NCBI RefSeq assembly: GCF_003610375.1
Contig: NZ_RAPZ01000010.1
Coordinates: 284,161 to 348,160, forward strand
DNA: 64,000 bases
Origin: Sphingomonas sp. PP-CC-1A-547
GTDB lineage: Bacteria; Pseudomonadota; Alphaproteobacteria; Sphingomonadales; Sphingomonadaceae
Direction: 5' to 3'
Shown here: piece after piece, positions 15,326-25,193 of the stretch
Position numbering within the stretch: the stretch's first letter is position 1
Layout of the letters: the number at the start of each line of letters is the position of its first letter
Notes under the pieces: model-generated
The model's database searches: none
What the model was told of the DNA's origin: nothing
Seen by the model: only the letters and a program-made list of their open reading frames with translations
Position numbers and translations under genes: made by a program

Positions 15326-16777
15326 TCAGCTTTCGACATTCTCCGGCTTCTCGATCAGTGCGGGCCCCTCGCCTAACGCTAGCGCTTCTACCAGCGGCAC
15401 GTCCTCAAGATCGCGTGGGCCCGTCTCGATATTCAGATCGCGAAATTTCCGGCCCGTGCCCATCAATCGACTATTGAACGAGTTGGTGAAGCCGTTGAAG
15501 TTCTTCACCGCGCTGTTGAGGCCGACGCCGACTTTGCGCAGGTCGTCCGCGACCTTGGCTAGGCGATCGTGCATTTCCTTGCCAAGTTCGCCGATTTTTC
15601 GCGCTTCGTTGGCGAGTTTTTCCTGGCGCCAGACCGCCGCCACGGTGCGGGCAATGGCGATCAGGTTGGTTGGGGTTGCCAGCAACACGCGCTTTTCGAA
15701 GGCGAAGTCCCAGAGCGTCGGGTCGTGTTCGAGCGCGGCGGAGAGGAAATGTTCGCCGGGGACGAACATGATGACGTAGTCGGGGGTGTCGGCGAACTGG
15801 CTCCAATAGGCCTTGTTGCCGAGGCCGTTGACGTGCGCGCGCATCGACGCTGCGTGGGCGGCGAGGCCGATCAGGCGCTCGGCGTCGTCGACCGCGCCGA
15901 ACGCGTCCTGATACGCGTTGAGCGAGACTTTTGCGTCGATCACCAGGGCCCGACCGCCGGGGACGCGGATGATCGCGTCGGGGCGGAGGCGGGCGCCGTC
16001 GTCGCCTACTGCTACCGATACCTCGGTTTGGAAGTCGGTGTGTTCGCTTAGGCCGCAGGTTTCCAGGACGTTCTTCAGTTGTTGTTCGCCCCAGCGGCCG
16101 CGGGATTTGGGGGCGTTGCGGAGGGAGTTTACGAGTTTGGCGGCTTCGGTGGAGACCTTTTCCTGGCCGAGGCGCATCTGTTCGATTTGCCCTTTGAGGT
16201 CGCCAAATGCGTCTCGACGCTCGGCCTCGACCTTTGCGACGCCTTCCTCGTAGCGTTGTAGACGGTCGCTTACCGGCTGGAGCATCGACTTGAGGTTGAG
16301 GCCGGCGGACTCCTCGGACTGGCGAAAGCGGGCGTCGGCGCGTTCGAGGAAGGTCTTCTGCGCGTCGCTCAGCAGCTTGTTGGCGACGTCGCCGAACTGC
16401 GCGGCCATGACGTCCTTGGCTTCGCGGAGTTCGAGCAGGCGCGCTTCGAACGCCTCGCCCTGCGCCTTGATCGTGGCGATTTCGGTGCGGGCGGCGTCTC
16501 GGTCGGCACGGATCGTCGCGAGGTCGAGGCGGAGGCGATCGGTGTCGGTCGCGCGCTCTGCGTTCTGCGCGCGGAGCGTTGCGAGGTCCTGCATCGCAGC
16601 GTTGCGTTCGCGCTCGACGGCGTCGCGCGCGGTGCGGATGAGGTCGGCGTCGGCAAGCTTGGTTTGGGCGACGGCGAGTTCGCTGGCTAGGATTGCGGCT
16701 CCGCGGGAGGCCAGGAGCCAGCCGAGGAGGATGCCGGCGGCTAGCGCGAGGACTGCGATGATGGCGAACTCAGCCAT
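15326..16777 (-). CDS. rmuC: RmuC family DNA recombination protein
   Basis: RmuC limits DNA inversions at short inverted repeats in E. coli and is a predicted nuclease; that activity may matter in a genome as palindrome-rich as this one. The 483-residue protein has an N-terminal membrane anchor (residues 3-22, EFAIIAVLALAAGILLGWLL), a coiled coil to about residue 190, and the RmuC core with SRGRWGEQQLKNVLETCGL and the PDDEXK-like LRPDAIIRVPGGRALVIDAK. The C-terminal AVWRQEKLANEARKIGELG is also family-typical. It stands alone on the minus strand. Confidence 0.93.
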   Translation of the reverse strand: MAEFAIIAVLALAAGILLGWLLASRGAAILASELAVAQTKLADADLIRTARDAVERERNAAMQDLATLRAQNAERATDTDRLRLDLATIRADRDAARTEIATIKAQGEAFEARLLELREAKDVMAAQFGDVANKLLSDAQKTFLERADARFRQSEESAGLNLKSMLQPVSDRLQRYEEGVAKVEAERRDAFGDLKGQIEQMRLGQEKVSTEAAKLVNSLRNAPKSRGRWGEQQLKNVLETCGLSEHTDFQTEVSVAVGDDGARLRPDAIIRVPGGRALVIDAKVSLNAYQDAFGAVDDAERLIGLAAHAASMRAHVNGLGNKAYWSQFADTPDYVIMFVPGEHFLSAALEHDPTLWDFAFEKRVLLATPTNLIAIARTVAAVWRQEKLANEARKIGELGKEMHDRLAKVADDLRKVGVGLNSAVKNFNGFTNSFNSRLMGTGRKFRDLNIETGPRDLEDVPLVEALALGEGPALIEKPENVES

Positions 16778-16937
16778 TTTGCACCCGCGAATTTAGCTGG
16801 AAGTGCACAAAGTGCAGACGCTGGCGCAGCAATTTCAGGGGTGAGAATGCGCGCGCGGGCGGCTGGGTTCGGGAAGGAGATGGAGACGTCATGGGTGGAA
16901 CATACGTCGAACGGTTGATGTAGGACAATCGGAATAT

Positions 16938-17018
16938 GTTGTTCTCCCGCGGAGGCGAGAGCCCAGGGTTACGGGCGGTGGCGCTCGTGGTCCTGGGCCC
17001 CCGCCTTCGCGGGGGAAC
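16938..17018. repeat. Palindromic repeat, family B (B2)
   Basis: Arms GTTCTCCCGCGGAGGCGAGA and CTGGGCCCCCGCCTTCGCGG..GGGAAC with a loop of about 26 bases; the left arm has several mismatches. With A2 it fills most of the 461-base gap upstream of rmuC and downstream of def. The rest of that gap holds a short tandem repeat and no gene. Confidence 0.75.
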
Positions 17019-17054
17019 TAGAAAGGGGGCGCTCCGACACCCTCGCCGAACAGT

Positions 17055-17160
17055 ACCACCCCGGCGGAGGCCGGGGCCCAATTGGAAAGGTCGCGGTAAC
17101 GGAGGGATGCGCTCAATTGGCGATGTCCCCCAATTGGGCCCCGGCCTTCGCCGGGGTGGT
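17055..17160 (+). repeat. Palindromic repeat, family A (A2)
   Basis: 106 bp, ends ACCACCCCGGCGGAGGCCGG and its near complement; core has AAAGGTCGCGGTAACGGAG. Same orientation as A1. It has an extra CAATTGG in the core. Confidence 0.92.
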
Positions 17161-17194
17161 AGCGTGTTGGGTGAACGGGTGCCCACTCTCAAGC

Positions 17195-17224
17195 GCTCGT
17201 GCTCGTGCTCGTGCTCGTGCTCGC
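17195..17224 (+). repeat. Tandem hexamer GCTCGT
   Basis: Four perfect GCTCGT units followed by GCTCGC, just after the def stop (downstream in def's direction). Probably a slippage product; no coding or regulatory role is seen. Confidence 0.85.
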
Positions 17225-17238
17225 CCCAGCCCCGCGCC

Positions 17239-17763
17239 TCACCCCAGCTTGCGCTGCTTCGCCAGCTTCTTCAGCACCATGTCGCGCTTGAGGCGGCTGA
17301 TGTGGTCGATGAACAGCACGCCGTCGAGATGGTCGATCTCGTGCTGCATGCAGGTCGAGAGCAGGCCGTCGAAATCCTCCTCATGCGCAGCACCAGTTTC
17401 GTCGAGCCACTTCACGCGGCACCGCGCCGGCCGCGCGACCTCGGCATACTGCTCCGGGATCGAGAGACACCCCTCGTTGTAGGTGGAGACCTCGTCGCTG
17501 ACCGACAGGATCTCGGCGTTGATGTACGCCTTGGGGTTCTTGATCGGCTTGTCGTCCTCGTCCTTCTCCTCCTGGAGATCGATGACGAGGACGCGCTTCT
17601 GCACGCCGACCTGGGTCGCGGCGAGGCCGATGCCGTTGAAGTCGTACATCGTCTCGATCATGTCGGCGACGAGCGTGCGGGTGGAGTCGTCGACCGTCTC
17701 CACCGGCTCGGCGACGAGGCGCAGGCGGGGATCGGGGACTTCGAGAACGGTCATGACGGTCAT
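17239..17763 (-). CDS. def: Peptide deformylase
   Basis: Def removes the formyl group from the N-terminal methionine of new proteins. The 174-residue metalloenzyme carries the three conserved motifs GIGLAATQVG, EGCLSIP and the metal site QHEIDHLDG. It is close to fmt (18.5 kb), which acts at the other end of the formyl cycle, but on the opposite strand. An in-frame ATG at 17754 (three codons in) is an alternative start. Confidence 0.96.
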   Translation of the reverse strand: MTVMTVLEVPDPRLRLVAEPVETVDDSTRTLVADMIETMYDFNGIGLAATQVGVQKRVLVIDLQEEKDEDDKPIKNPKAYINAEILSVSDEVSTYNEGCLSIPEQYAEVARPARCRVKWLDETGAAHEEDFDGLLSTCMQHEIDHLDGVLFIDHISRLKRDMVLKKLAKQRKLG

Positions 17764-17811
17764 AGCGCGTCCGCTAAGGTACGCGTGGGCATCACGTCAA
17801 GCCGATGGGCG

Positions 17812-18408
17812 TCAAGCCATTGGCCTTCGGGCCCTTAATGCCTGCGCCAACGTCCCCTCGTCGAGATAGTCGAGTTCGCCGCCGACCGGCAGGCCGTGCG
17901 CGAGTTGGGTGACCCGGACGGGGAAGCGTTCGATGCGCTCGGCGATGTAGTGCGCGGTGGTCTGGCCTTCGAGCGTGGCGTTCATCGCGAGGACAACTTC
18001 GTCGATGCCGCCGGCTTCGATACGACGGACGAGGCTGTCGATGCTGAGATCCTCCGGACGGATGCCTTCGAGTGCAGACAGGCGCCCGCCGAGGACGTGG
18101 AAGCGGCCGGGGAACAGGCGGGAGCGATCTAGCGCCCAGAGATCGGCGACTTCCTCGACGACGCAGAGCGAACGCTGGTCTCGGCGCGGGTCGGCGCAGA
18201 TCGCGCAGGGGTTGGTGGTGTCGACGTTGCCGCAGGTCGAACAATTCTCCAGCCGCTCGTCGACCGCGGTCAGCGCCTCGCGCAACGGCCCCAGCGCCGC
18301 GTCGCGCTTCTTGAGCAGATGCAGCACGGCGCGACGTGCGGACCGGGGGCCGAGGCCGGGGAGCCGGGCAAGCGCCTGCGTCAGCGCCTCGATCTCGGGG
18401 GATGCCAT
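17812..18408 (-). CDS. recR: Recombination protein RecR
   Basis: RecR works with RecFO to load RecA at gaps. The 198-residue protein has the standard length, an N-terminal helix-hairpin-helix ([15 protein letters not shown]), a four-cysteine zinc site ([18 protein letters not shown]) and a Toprim domain beginning [13 protein letters not shown]. The start [11 protein letters not shown] at 18408 fits the family; a longer reading frame upstream is a shadow. It lies 48 bases from def on the same strand and is divergent from fmt. Confidence 0.96.
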   Translation of the reverse strand: MASPEIEALTQALARLPGLGPRSARRAVLHLLKKRDAALGPLREALTAVDERLENCSTCGNVDTTNPCAICADPRRDQRSLCVVEEVADLWALDRSRLFPGRFHVLGGRLSALEGIRPEDLSIDSLVRRIEAGGIDEVVLAMNATLEGQTTAHYIAERIERFPVRVTQLAHGLPVGGELDYLDEGTLAQALRARRPMA

Positions 18409-18460
18409 AGGGAACAGATAGGGGGTTGCGCGGCTCCCCGCCAGCGTGTTCGAGAGGGGC

Positions 18461-19387
18461 ATGCGGATCATCTTCATGGGAACGCCGGACTTCGCTGTGC
18501 CGGTGCTGGAGGCCCTCGTCGCGGCGGGGCATGACGTGGTGGCGGCGTATTGCCAGCCGGCTAGGCCAGGGGGGCGGCGTGGGCGCGAACTGGTGCCTTC
18601 GCCGGTGCAAGTCCGGGCGGAAGCGCTGGGGATCGAAGTGCGGACGCCGGTGTCGTTCAAGGCATCTCTGCCGGAGGGGCTGGAGGCTCGCGAGGCGTTT
18701 GCCGCGCTGGGGGCGGATGTCGCGGTGGTCGCGGCCTATGGTCTTATTCTGCCGCGCGCAGTGCTGGAGGCGCCGCGGTTCGGGTGCCTGAACGTACATG
18801 GGTCGCTGTTGCCGCGGTGGCGCGGAGCGGCGCCGGTGCAGCGGGCTATCCTCGCGGGCGATGTCGAAACGGGCGTCGGGATCATGCAGATGGAAGTGGG
18901 TCTGGATACCGGGCCGGTTCGGCTCGAGGGGCGGACGCCGATCGTTGGCAAGACTGCCGGGGATCTGACGTCCGAGCTCTCCGCGATGGGGGCTCGGTTG
19001 ATGGTCGAGGTGCTGGGCGATCTCGACGCCTACCCTGCCCGGCCGCAGCCCGAGGAGGGTGTCACCTATGCGGCGAAGATCGAGAAGGCCGAGGCGCGGA
19101 TCGATTTCGAGCGGTCGGCGGTCGAGGTCGAGCGGCTGGTGCGGGCGATGAACCCGGCGCCGGGAGCGTGGTTCGAGGTTGCCGGCGAGCGGGTGAAGGT
19201 GCTGGCCGCGGACGTGTTGCCGTTCTCGTTCCTTGGGTGCGAGGGGCTGACGGTGAATGCCGAGCTGACGATCGGGTGCGGCGACGGGGCGATCCGGCCG
19301 ACCTTGGTGCAGCGGGCGGGGCGCGGCGTGACCTCGGCGGAGGAAATGCTGCGCGGGTTTCCGATTCGCTCGGGGACGCAGCTTTGA
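18461..19387 (+). CDS. fmt: Methionyl-tRNA formyltransferase
   Basis: Fmt formylates initiator Met-tRNA using 10-formyl-THF. The 308-residue protein begins [19 protein letters not shown] and has the formyl-donor motif [17 protein letters not shown], and [12 protein letters not shown]. The ATG at 18461 has GAGAGG a few bases upstream and the family start; an ATG at 18446 would add five residues. Its stop overlaps the truA start. Confidence 0.96.
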   Translation: MRIIFMGTPDFAVPVLEALVAAGHDVVAAYCQPARPGGRRGRELVPSPVQVRAEALGIEVRTPVSFKASLPEGLEAREAFAALGADVAVVAAYGLILPRAVLEAPRFGCLNVHGSLLPRWRGAAPVQRAILAGDVETGVGIMQMEVGLDTGPVRLEGRTPIVGKTAGDLTSELSAMGARLMVEVLGDLDAYPARPQPEEGVTYAAKIEKAEARIDFERSAVEVERLVRAMNPAPGAWFEVAGERVKVLAADVLPFSFLGCEGLTVNAELTIGCGDGAIRPTLVQRAGRGVTSAEEMLRGFPIRSGTQL

Positions 19388-20142
19388 CGCGGTTCGCGTT
19401 GACGGTGGAGTTCGACGGGCGGCCGTTCATGGGCTGGCAGCGGCAGAAGCACGGGCCGAGCGTGCAGGCGGCGCTGGAGGCGGCCGTGCTCAAGATGACC
19501 GGCGAGACCGCGTCGGTGCAAGCGGCGGGGCGGACCGATGCGGGGGTGCACGGGATGGCGATGCGCGCGCATGTCGACATCGCGAAGCCGCTCGCGGCGT
19601 TTCGATTGATGGAGGGACTGAATGCGCTGGTGAAGCCGGCGCCAGTGTCGGTGCTGGCGTGCGAGGTGGTCGATGACGATTGGCATGCGCGGTTTTCTTG
19701 CGTCGGGCGGTCGTATGAATACCGGATCGTCAATCGGCGATCGCCGTTGACGTTCGAGGCGGGGCTGGCTTGGCAGGTACCGCAGTTGCTGGATGCGGAC
19801 GCGATGGCGGAGGCTGCGGGGGCGCTCGTCGGGCGGCATGACTTCACGACGTTTCGGTCGGCGCATTGCCAGGCGGATAGTCCGGTGCGGACTTTGGACC
19901 GGCTCGAGGTGGTGCGGGAGGGGGAGCGGCTGTTCGTCTATGCGGCGGCGCGGTCGTTCCTGCACCATCAGGTGCGGTCGATGGTCGGGTGCCTGGCGCT
20001 GGTGGGTATGGGGCGTTGGGCGGTTGGCGATGTGGCTGCGGCGCTCGCGGCGAAGGATCGGGCGATGCTGGGGCTCAATGCGCCGCCTGACGGGTTATTC
20101 TTCGTGAGTGCGGTTTATCCACCCCCGTCATCCCGGACTTGA
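19384..20142 (+). CDS. truA: tRNA pseudouridine(38-40) synthase
   Basis: TruA makes pseudouridine at positions 38-40 of tRNA. The 252-residue protein has the catalytic aspartate in [12 protein letters not shown], and the C-terminal [17 protein letters not shown]. The start is TTG at 19384, overlapping the fmt stop by four bases (TTGA), which implies coupling. The last codons (PPPSSRT) and the stop lie inside palindromic repeat E2, so the repeat supplies the C-terminus. Confidence 0.94.
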   Translation: MTRFALTVEFDGRPFMGWQRQKHGPSVQAALEAAVLKMTGETASVQAAGRTDAGVHGMAMRAHVDIAKPLAAFRLMEGLNALVKPAPVSVLACEVVDDDWHARFSCVGRSYEYRIVNRRSPLTFEAGLAWQVPQLLDADAMAEAAGALVGRHDFTTFRSAHCQADSPVRTLDRLEVVREGERLFVYAAARSFLHHQVRSMVGCLALVGMGRWAVGDVAAALAAKDRAMLGLNAPPDGLFFVSAVYPPPSSRT

Positions 20143-20209
20143 TCCGGGATCCAGAGTTACAAGGCACGGCATCGGTGGCTCTGGATCCTGACTTTCGTCA
20201 GTATGACGG
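20125..20209. repeat. Palindromic repeat, family E (E2), holding two stop codons
   Basis: Arms CCGTCATCCCGGACTTGATC..CAGAG and CTCTGGATCCTGACTTTCGT..ATGACGG. The truA stop (20140-20142) is in the left arm and the stop of the convergent RNA methyltransferase gene (20198-20200) is in the right arm. Confidence 0.9.
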
Positions 20210-21427
20210 TTGAGGAGCGTTGCGGACGAACTTCGCGGCGAGTTCGACATGCGTCGACCAGCGGAACTGGCCGACCGGCTGGACCCAGTCGATCCGCCAG
20301 CCTGCATCGCACAGTTCCTTCGCATCGCGCGCGAAGCTGGCCGGGTTGCACGAGACATAGGCGATCACCAGCGTCTTGCACTCGGCCAACGCGGTCGCCT
20401 GTTCGCGCGCGCCGGAGCGGGGCGGATCGATTACCACGGCGTCGAAGCGGTCGAGTTCGGCCACCGTCAGCGGGCGGCGGTAGAGATCGCGGTGCTCCGG
20501 GTAGACCGGGCGCTGGGTGCGGTGCGCGGCGGCCTTTAGCGAGCCGAGCGCATCGCGCGCGCCTTCGGCCGCGTAGACCTTGGCGGGGATCGCGAGCGTG
20601 AAGGTGCCGAGGCCGGCGAACAGATCGGCGACCGTCGCGGGCTTGCCGATCGCCTCCAGGACAGCGGCGGTGAGTGCAGCTTCGCCATCGGGTGTGGCCT
20701 GGAGGAACGACGCGGGCGGGAGCGGCACGGGGACGCCGCCGAGCGTGATCGTGACCGCGTCGGGTTCCCAGCGCGTCTCGGGTCCGAGACCGTCGTCGAA
20801 CGCCACCCGCGCGATCTTGTGGTCTTCGCAGAATTTGGTGAGCGCTTCGGCGGCGGGGAGGCCTTCGGGGGCGAATCCGGTGATCAGGATGTCGGCGCCC
20901 TGGTCGGCGAGCGTCAGGTGGATGTCGGCGCGGCGGCGGAAGTTGAGGCGCTTGAGCAGTTGGCGCAAGGGCTGGACGAGCGCGAACAGGCGCGGATCCA
21001 GGATCCAGCATTCCTTGATGTCGACGATCGTGTGCGCCTTCTCCGCGGTGAAGCCGAGCGTGATCTTGCCACCCTTGGCCTCGGCGTGGAGCGTCGCGCG
21101 GCGGCGGCTGCGTTCGGGCGAGATGTGCGGGGTGCGGATCGGGGCGGACAGGTCCTGGCCGTCCAGCGCGGAGGCAATGCGGTCGGTGACGAACTCGGCA
21201 TAGGCCTGGTCGTCGAGATGCTGGAGCTGGCAGCCGCCGCAGGTCGGGAAATGCACGCAGGGGGGAGTCTGGTGGTGCGGGCCGGGGATCACGGTGCCGT
21301 CGGCGGCGAGCGTGTCGCCGGGGGCCGAGAAGGCGGCGTGGCGTCCGTCGGCGGTCATGCCGTCGCCGCGTGCCGCGACGCGGACGATCGTGTCGATATT
21401 CGGTTCAGAGGTCGAGTCAGTGGTCAT
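20198..21427 (-). CDS. Class I SAM-dependent RNA uracil-C5 methyltransferase (RlmD/TrmA family)
   Basis: Methylates a uracil C5 in rRNA or tRNA; the exact site cannot be read from sequence. The 409-residue protein has the iron-sulfur cysteines CVHFPTCGGC plus CWIL, a SAM-binding stretch VADLFAGLGTFTL, and the catalytic DPPRSGA and VSCNPAS cysteine motifs. A separate TRAM domain is reduced. The start overlaps the nnr stop (ATGA). The last residues (PQPSY) and stop are encoded by repeat E2. Confidence 0.9.
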   Translation of the reverse strand: MTTDSTSEPNIDTIVRVAARGDGMTADGRHAAFSAPGDTLAADGTVIPGPHHQTPPCVHFPTCGGCQLQHLDDQAYAEFVTDRIASALDGQDLSAPIRTPHISPERSRRRATLHAEAKGGKITLGFTAEKAHTIVDIKECWILDPRLFALVQPLRQLLKRLNFRRRADIHLTLADQGADILITGFAPEGLPAAEALTKFCEDHKIARVAFDDGLGPETRWEPDAVTITLGGVPVPLPPASFLQATPDGEAALTAAVLEAIGKPATVADLFAGLGTFTLAIPAKVYAAEGARDALGSLKAAAHRTQRPVYPEHRDLYRRPLTVAELDRFDAVVIDPPRSGAREQATALAECKTLVIAYVSCNPASFARDAKELCDAGWRIDWVQPVGQFRWSTHVELAAKFVRNAPQPSY

Positions 21428-22908
21428 GGGGCCGCTCTGGCCGACCGGAGCGCTTCCGCCAAGTCGTCGGCGATGAAAGCCGCGCCCAATCGGCGGGCAG
21501 CGTCACCGTGGAGCCACACTCCGGCGGCCGCAGCCTCCAGTGGTTCGAGCCCGGCGGCGAGCATCGCGCCGATCGCCCCGGTGAGGACGTCGCCGGTGCC
21601 GGCGGTGGACAGCCAGTCGCTGGCCCCTTGCGCGATGCGGACGCGGCCGTCGGGGGCGGCGATGACGGTGTCTGCGCCTTTGAAGACGACGATGGCATTA
21701 GTGCGGGTGGCGGCGTCGCGGGCTCGGGTGATCTTGTCGGTGTCGGATTTGCCGAAGAGCGCGTCGAACTCGCCGGAGTGCGGGGTGAGGATGACGGGGA
21801 CGTCCAACGTCTTGATTCGGTCAGGGTCGAGCAGGCGGAGGGCGTCGCCGTCGATGATCAGCGGGTGGCCGGAGGTCAGCGCCACGTCGAGGCGAGCCCT
21901 GGCGATATCGTCGCGACCGAGGCCGGGGCCGATGACGAGTGCGCCGATACGGTCGTTGGCCAGTGCGTGATCGGAGAACGGCGTGCGGACGAGCGCATGC
22001 GGGGGGCCTTGGCTGTCGCCGAGCAGGGTTACGTAGCCGGCGCCGGCTCGCATCGCGGCGAGGGCCGCAAGGTCGGCGGCGCCGGACATGGTGCCGGCGA
22101 TGATCGCGACCATGCCTCGGGTGTATTTGTGAGAGTCTGGGCCCGGGGTCGGGAGGATTGGGGTTTTAAGGACTTCGGCTAGGCTGGCCGTGGGAACGCC
22201 GATGTCGAGCAGGCGAAGCTCGCCGCAATAGCGCGCGGCGGGCTGGAGGACGTGCGCTGGCTTTACCGCGCCAAGCGCGAGGGTGAGGTCGAAGACGGGC
22301 GGCGTGCTGAGAGCCTCTCCTGAATCGGCGGCAAGGCCACTGGGCAGGTCGACCGCGATGCGGAGTTGGGCGGCGCTAGCAAGCGAATGCAGCCGCCCGA
22401 CTATAGACCGTTCCCCCGCGGACGCGGGGGCCCAGCTAAGTTCCAAGGGCGTACCCAGAGGCTTACTCTGGGCCCCCGCGTCCGCGGGGGAACGGTTGGG
22501 GGTCGGTGTTGTACTGGCGTCGAGCGGGCGCGTGAGGCCGGTGCCGAACAGCGCGTCTACGAGGATCGGCGCGGATTTTGCCTCCGCCAGCGTTTCAACC
22601 GGGCTTGGCCACTCTGCCCTCGCCGACTTCGCCGCATCCGTCTTGGGTTCCGACAGCGCCGCGACCCTCACCGTAATGCCCATGTCCGCCAGCACGCGAG
22701 CCGCGAGATACCCGTCGCCACCGTTATTGCCGGGGCCGCAGAGGATCAGGACTTCGTTCGTACCCGCGAGCCGGCGGACTACCTCAGCAATCGCGGTGCC
22801 GGCGCGTTCCATCAGCGTCTCGACCGAGACGCCGGTGGCGATCACCGCATCTTCCGCCGCGCGCATTTCGGCGGCGGTCAGGATGGGTTGGCCTTCGATG
22901 CCGATCAT
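21424..22908 (-). CDS. nnr: Bifunctional NAD(P)H-hydrate epimerase / ADP-dependent dehydratase, with repeat-encoded insert
   Basis: Repairs hydrated NAD(P)H: the N-terminal NnrE domain (about residues 1-215, CGPGNNGGDGYLAAR, ALFGTGL, AVDLPSGLAADSG) epimerises it, and the C-terminal NnrD kinase-like domain (TPHSGEFDALFG, TAGTGDVLTGAIGAML) dehydrates it with ADP. Full length is 494 residues. About residues 138-168 (NRSPADAGAQSKPLG then TPLELSWAPASAGER) are encoded by a perfect family B palindrome inserted in frame in a loop between ALFGTGL and AVDLPSGL. Starts and stops overlap both neighbours, so it is part of an operon with ilvD and the lipoprotein gene. Confidence 0.93.
   Translation of the reverse strand: MIGIEGQPILTAAEMRAAEDAVIATGVSVETLMERAGTAIAEVVRRLAGTNEVLILCGPGNNGGDGYLAARVLADMGITVRVAALSEPKTDAAKSARAEWPSPVETLAEAKSAPILVDALFGTGLTRPLDASTTPTPNRSPADAGAQSKPLGTPLELSWAPASAGERSIVGRLHSLASAAQLRIAVDLPSGLAADSGEALSTPPVFDLTLALGAVKPAHVLQPAARYCGELRLLDIGVPTASLAEVLKTPILPTPGPDSHKYTRGMVAIIAGTMSGAADLAALAAMRAGAGYVTLLGDSQGPPHALVRTPFSDHALANDRIGALVIGPGLGRDDIARARLDVALTSGHPLIIDGDALRLLDPDRIKTLDVPVILTPHSGEFDALFGKSDTDKITRARDAATRTNAIVVFKGADTVIAAPDGRVRIAQGASDWLSTAGTGDVLTGAIGAMLAAGLEPLEAAAAGVWLHGDAARRLGAAFIADDLAEALRSARAAP
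22408..22495. repeat. Palindromic repeat, family B (B3), inside nnr coding sequence
   Basis: Perfect 28-bp arms (22408-22435 and 22468-22495; CCGTTCCCCCGCGGACGCGG continuing GGGCCCAG) around a 32-base loop. The element is read through in the nnr frame without a stop. Confidence 0.95.
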
Positions 22909-23297
22909 GACGTCTTGACGGTCGCCGGGAGGCGGTAGCGGTTGCCGCCCAGCGCGACCTCTATGCCGTCCCCTTTCAAGATCGTGACCTTCGCGACCTC
23001 GGCACCGTCCGCCGCGATCACGCCGCGACCGTCCTGCGTTACCAGCAACCGGCGGAAGGCTCCGTCGGGATGGCGGATCGTCAGGATCAGGCCGTTCTTG
23101 CCCTGCGCCTGCTCGATCGTGCAGGTCGACGCGAACGCGGCGTCACCCTGCGCGCACGCGATGCGAGTATCGCTCGACGTATCCGCAGGCTGCTGTGCCG
23201 CGACCTGTTCGCTGGACGGCCCCCGCCCACACGCTGCGAGCGGGAGCGAGAGAAGCGCGGCAACCGCCAGTATTCGCTTAGATATCCGCGTAGACAT
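22905..23297 (-). CDS. Putative lipoprotein downstream of ilvD
   Basis: A 130-residue protein starting [20 protein letters not shown] with the lipobox LAAC at about residues 22-25, so a lipid-anchored envelope protein is likely. The mature part is soluble, with two further cysteines (IACAQGD and STCTIEQ) that could pair, and a beta-rich C-terminus ([16 protein letters not shown]). It overlaps the ilvD 3' end by 20 bases and the nnr start by four. I do not recognise a function; it resembles short conserved sphingomonad proteins. Confidence 0.75.
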   Translation of the reverse strand: MSTRISKRILAVAALLSLPLAACGRGPSSEQVAAQQPADTSSDTRIACAQGDAAFASTCTIEQAQGKNGLILTIRHPDGAFRRLLVTQDGRGVIAADGAEVAKVTILKGDGIEVALGGNRYRLPATVKTS

Positions 23298-24999
23298 GGG
23301 TTTCGGCTGCCGCTCCAGGATGCGTGACGGCACCCTTGTACGCGGGGCCGACGGTCTTCGCATAGCGCCAGAGTGCGCCCGAGCCGTAATCGTTGGTGCG
23401 CGGCACCCACGCGGCGCGACGCTCCGCCATCACGTTGTCGGGAACGTCGAGGTCGATCGTGCCGGCCTCGGCGTCGATGTGGATGATGTCGCCGTTCTCG
23501 ACCAGCGCGATCGGGCCGCCGTCCGCTGCTTCGGGACCGACATGGCCGATACAGAATCCGCGCGTGCCGCCGGAGAACCGCCCGTCGGTGATCAGCGCGA
23601 CGCTTTCGCCCATGCCGAGGCCGTAGAGCGCGGCGGTGGTCGACAGCATCTCGCGCATGCCGGGGCCACCCTTCGGCCCTTCGTAGCGGATGACGATGAC
23701 TTCGCCTTCGTTGATCTCACGGTTTTCGACGGCGGCGAAGGTGTCTTCCTCGCAATCGAAGACGCGGGCCGGACCCGAGAACTGGAGGCGATGCATGCCC
23801 GCGACCTTCACGATCGCGCCGTCGGGGGCGAGACTGCCGCGCAGGCCTACGACACCCCCGGTGGGCGTCAGCGGGGTCTTGATGTCGTAGATGACCTTCT
23901 GGTCGGGGTTCCACGTCACCTGGTCGATGTTCTCGCCGAGCGACTTGCCCGTCACGGTCAGGCAATCGCCGTTCAAGAACCCACCGGCGAGCATCGTCTT
24001 CATCAGCATGTAGACGCCGCCGGCCTCGTACATGTCCTTGGCGACGTACTTCCCACCGGGTTTGAGGTCCGCGATGTAGGGCGTTGTCTTGAATATCTCG
24101 GCGACGTCAAACAGGTCGAACTCGATGCCTGCTTCGGATGCCATCGCGGGGAGATGCAGCGCCGCGTTGGTCGAGCCGCCGGTCGCAGCGACGACGCGGG
24201 CGGCGTTGATAAACGCCTCGCGCGTGCAGATGTCGCGCGGGCGGATATTGTCGGCCAAGCACTCCATGACCTGCGCACCGGCCGCCACGGCGATCTGTTC
24301 GCGCGTGGTGTAAGGTGCGGGCACCATGTTGCTGTTCGGGATCGACAAACCGATCGCTTCCGCGACGCAGGCCATCGTGTTCGCGGTGTACTGGCCGCCA
24401 CAGGCGCCGTGGCCGGGGCACGCGACCTTCTCGATCGCGTGGACTTCGGACAGCGGGCACGCGCCGGCGGCGTATTTGCCGACGATCTCGAACACGTCGA
24501 CGACGGTGACGTCGCGGTCCTGATAGCGGCCCGGTAGGATCGAGCCGCCATAGACGAACACCGACGGGATGTTGAGGCGGAGCATCGCCATCATCATCCC
24601 CGGAAGCGACTTGTCGCAGCCCGCGAACCCGACCAGCGCGTCGTAGCAATGGCCGCGGACCGAGAGTTCGACCGAGTCGGCGATGACTTCCCGGCTCACC
24701 AGCGAGGCCTTCATGCCCTGATGGCCCATCGCGATGCCGTCGGTGACGGTGATCGTGTTGAAGCGGCGCGGCATCCCGCCGCCCTGGATGACGCCGGCCT
24801 GCGCGGCATCGGCCTGCGCGTCGAGCGTGGTGTTGCAGGGCGCGGAGTTGTTGCCGGCGGACGCGAGCGCGACGAACGGGCGCGCGATCTGCTCCTCGTC
24901 GAGGCCCATCGCGTAGTAATAGCTGCGGTGCGGGGCGCGTTCTGGGCCGACGGAGACATGGCGGCTCGGCAGGCGCGATTTATCGAATGTGCGGGTCAT
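23278..24999 (-). CDS. ilvD: Dihydroxy-acid dehydratase
   Basis: IlvD dehydrates 2,3-dihydroxy acids in valine and isoleucine synthesis. The 573-residue protein shows iron-sulfur cysteines in [21 protein letters not shown] and [16 protein letters not shown], the magnesium and catalytic regions [12 protein letters not shown] and [15 protein letters not shown]. It is the ILVD relative of Edd at 4.3 kb, and the pair can be told apart by the HEME-like CPGHGACGG motif and length. It heads the overlapping ilvD-lipoprotein-nnr-methyltransferase series. Confidence 0.95.
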   Translation of the reverse strand: MTRTFDKSRLPSRHVSVGPERAPHRSYYYAMGLDEEQIARPFVALASAGNNSAPCNTTLDAQADAAQAGVIQGGGMPRRFNTITVTDGIAMGHQGMKASLVSREVIADSVELSVRGHCYDALVGFAGCDKSLPGMMMAMLRLNIPSVFVYGGSILPGRYQDRDVTVVDVFEIVGKYAAGACPLSEVHAIEKVACPGHGACGGQYTANTMACVAEAIGLSIPNSNMVPAPYTTREQIAVAAGAQVMECLADNIRPRDICTREAFINAARVVAATGGSTNAALHLPAMASEAGIEFDLFDVAEIFKTTPYIADLKPGGKYVAKDMYEAGGVYMLMKTMLAGGFLNGDCLTVTGKSLGENIDQVTWNPDQKVIYDIKTPLTPTGGVVGLRGSLAPDGAIVKVAGMHRLQFSGPARVFDCEEDTFAAVENREINEGEVIVIRYEGPKGGPGMREMLSTTAALYGLGMGESVALITDGRFSGGTRGFCIGHVGPEAADGGPIALVENGDIIHIDAEAGTIDLDVPDNVMAERRAAWVPRTNDYGSGALWRYAKTVGPAYKGAVTHPGAAAETHVYADI

Positions 25000-25080
25000 G
25001 GCGAACGCCTATGTCGCGGGAGGGGGCATTTGCGCAAGAGAGTTGCGTCAAATTTTGCGTGCGGGGGACCGCTTCGATCT

Positions 25081-25177
25081 CGTCATCCCCGCGCAGGCGG
25101 GGATCCAGAACGGCAACGGTTCACGATCTTGTCAGTGAGGACTGCCAGTATGGGTTCCCGCCTTCGCGGGAATGACG
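25081..25177. repeat. Palindromic repeat, family E (E3, variant)
   Basis: CGTCATCCCCGCGCAGGCGG at the left and CCCGCCTTCGCGGGAATGAC at the right with a loop of about 45 bases. The outer ends are E-like, but the inner hairpins resemble family B. Upstream of ilvD. Confidence 0.75.
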
Positions 25178-25193
25178 AGAGGTGAATGAGATT

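Noticed and set aside
17195..17224. GCTCGT tandem repeat as a phase-variation switch
   Set aside because: It lies downstream of the def stop, outside promoters and coding sequence.
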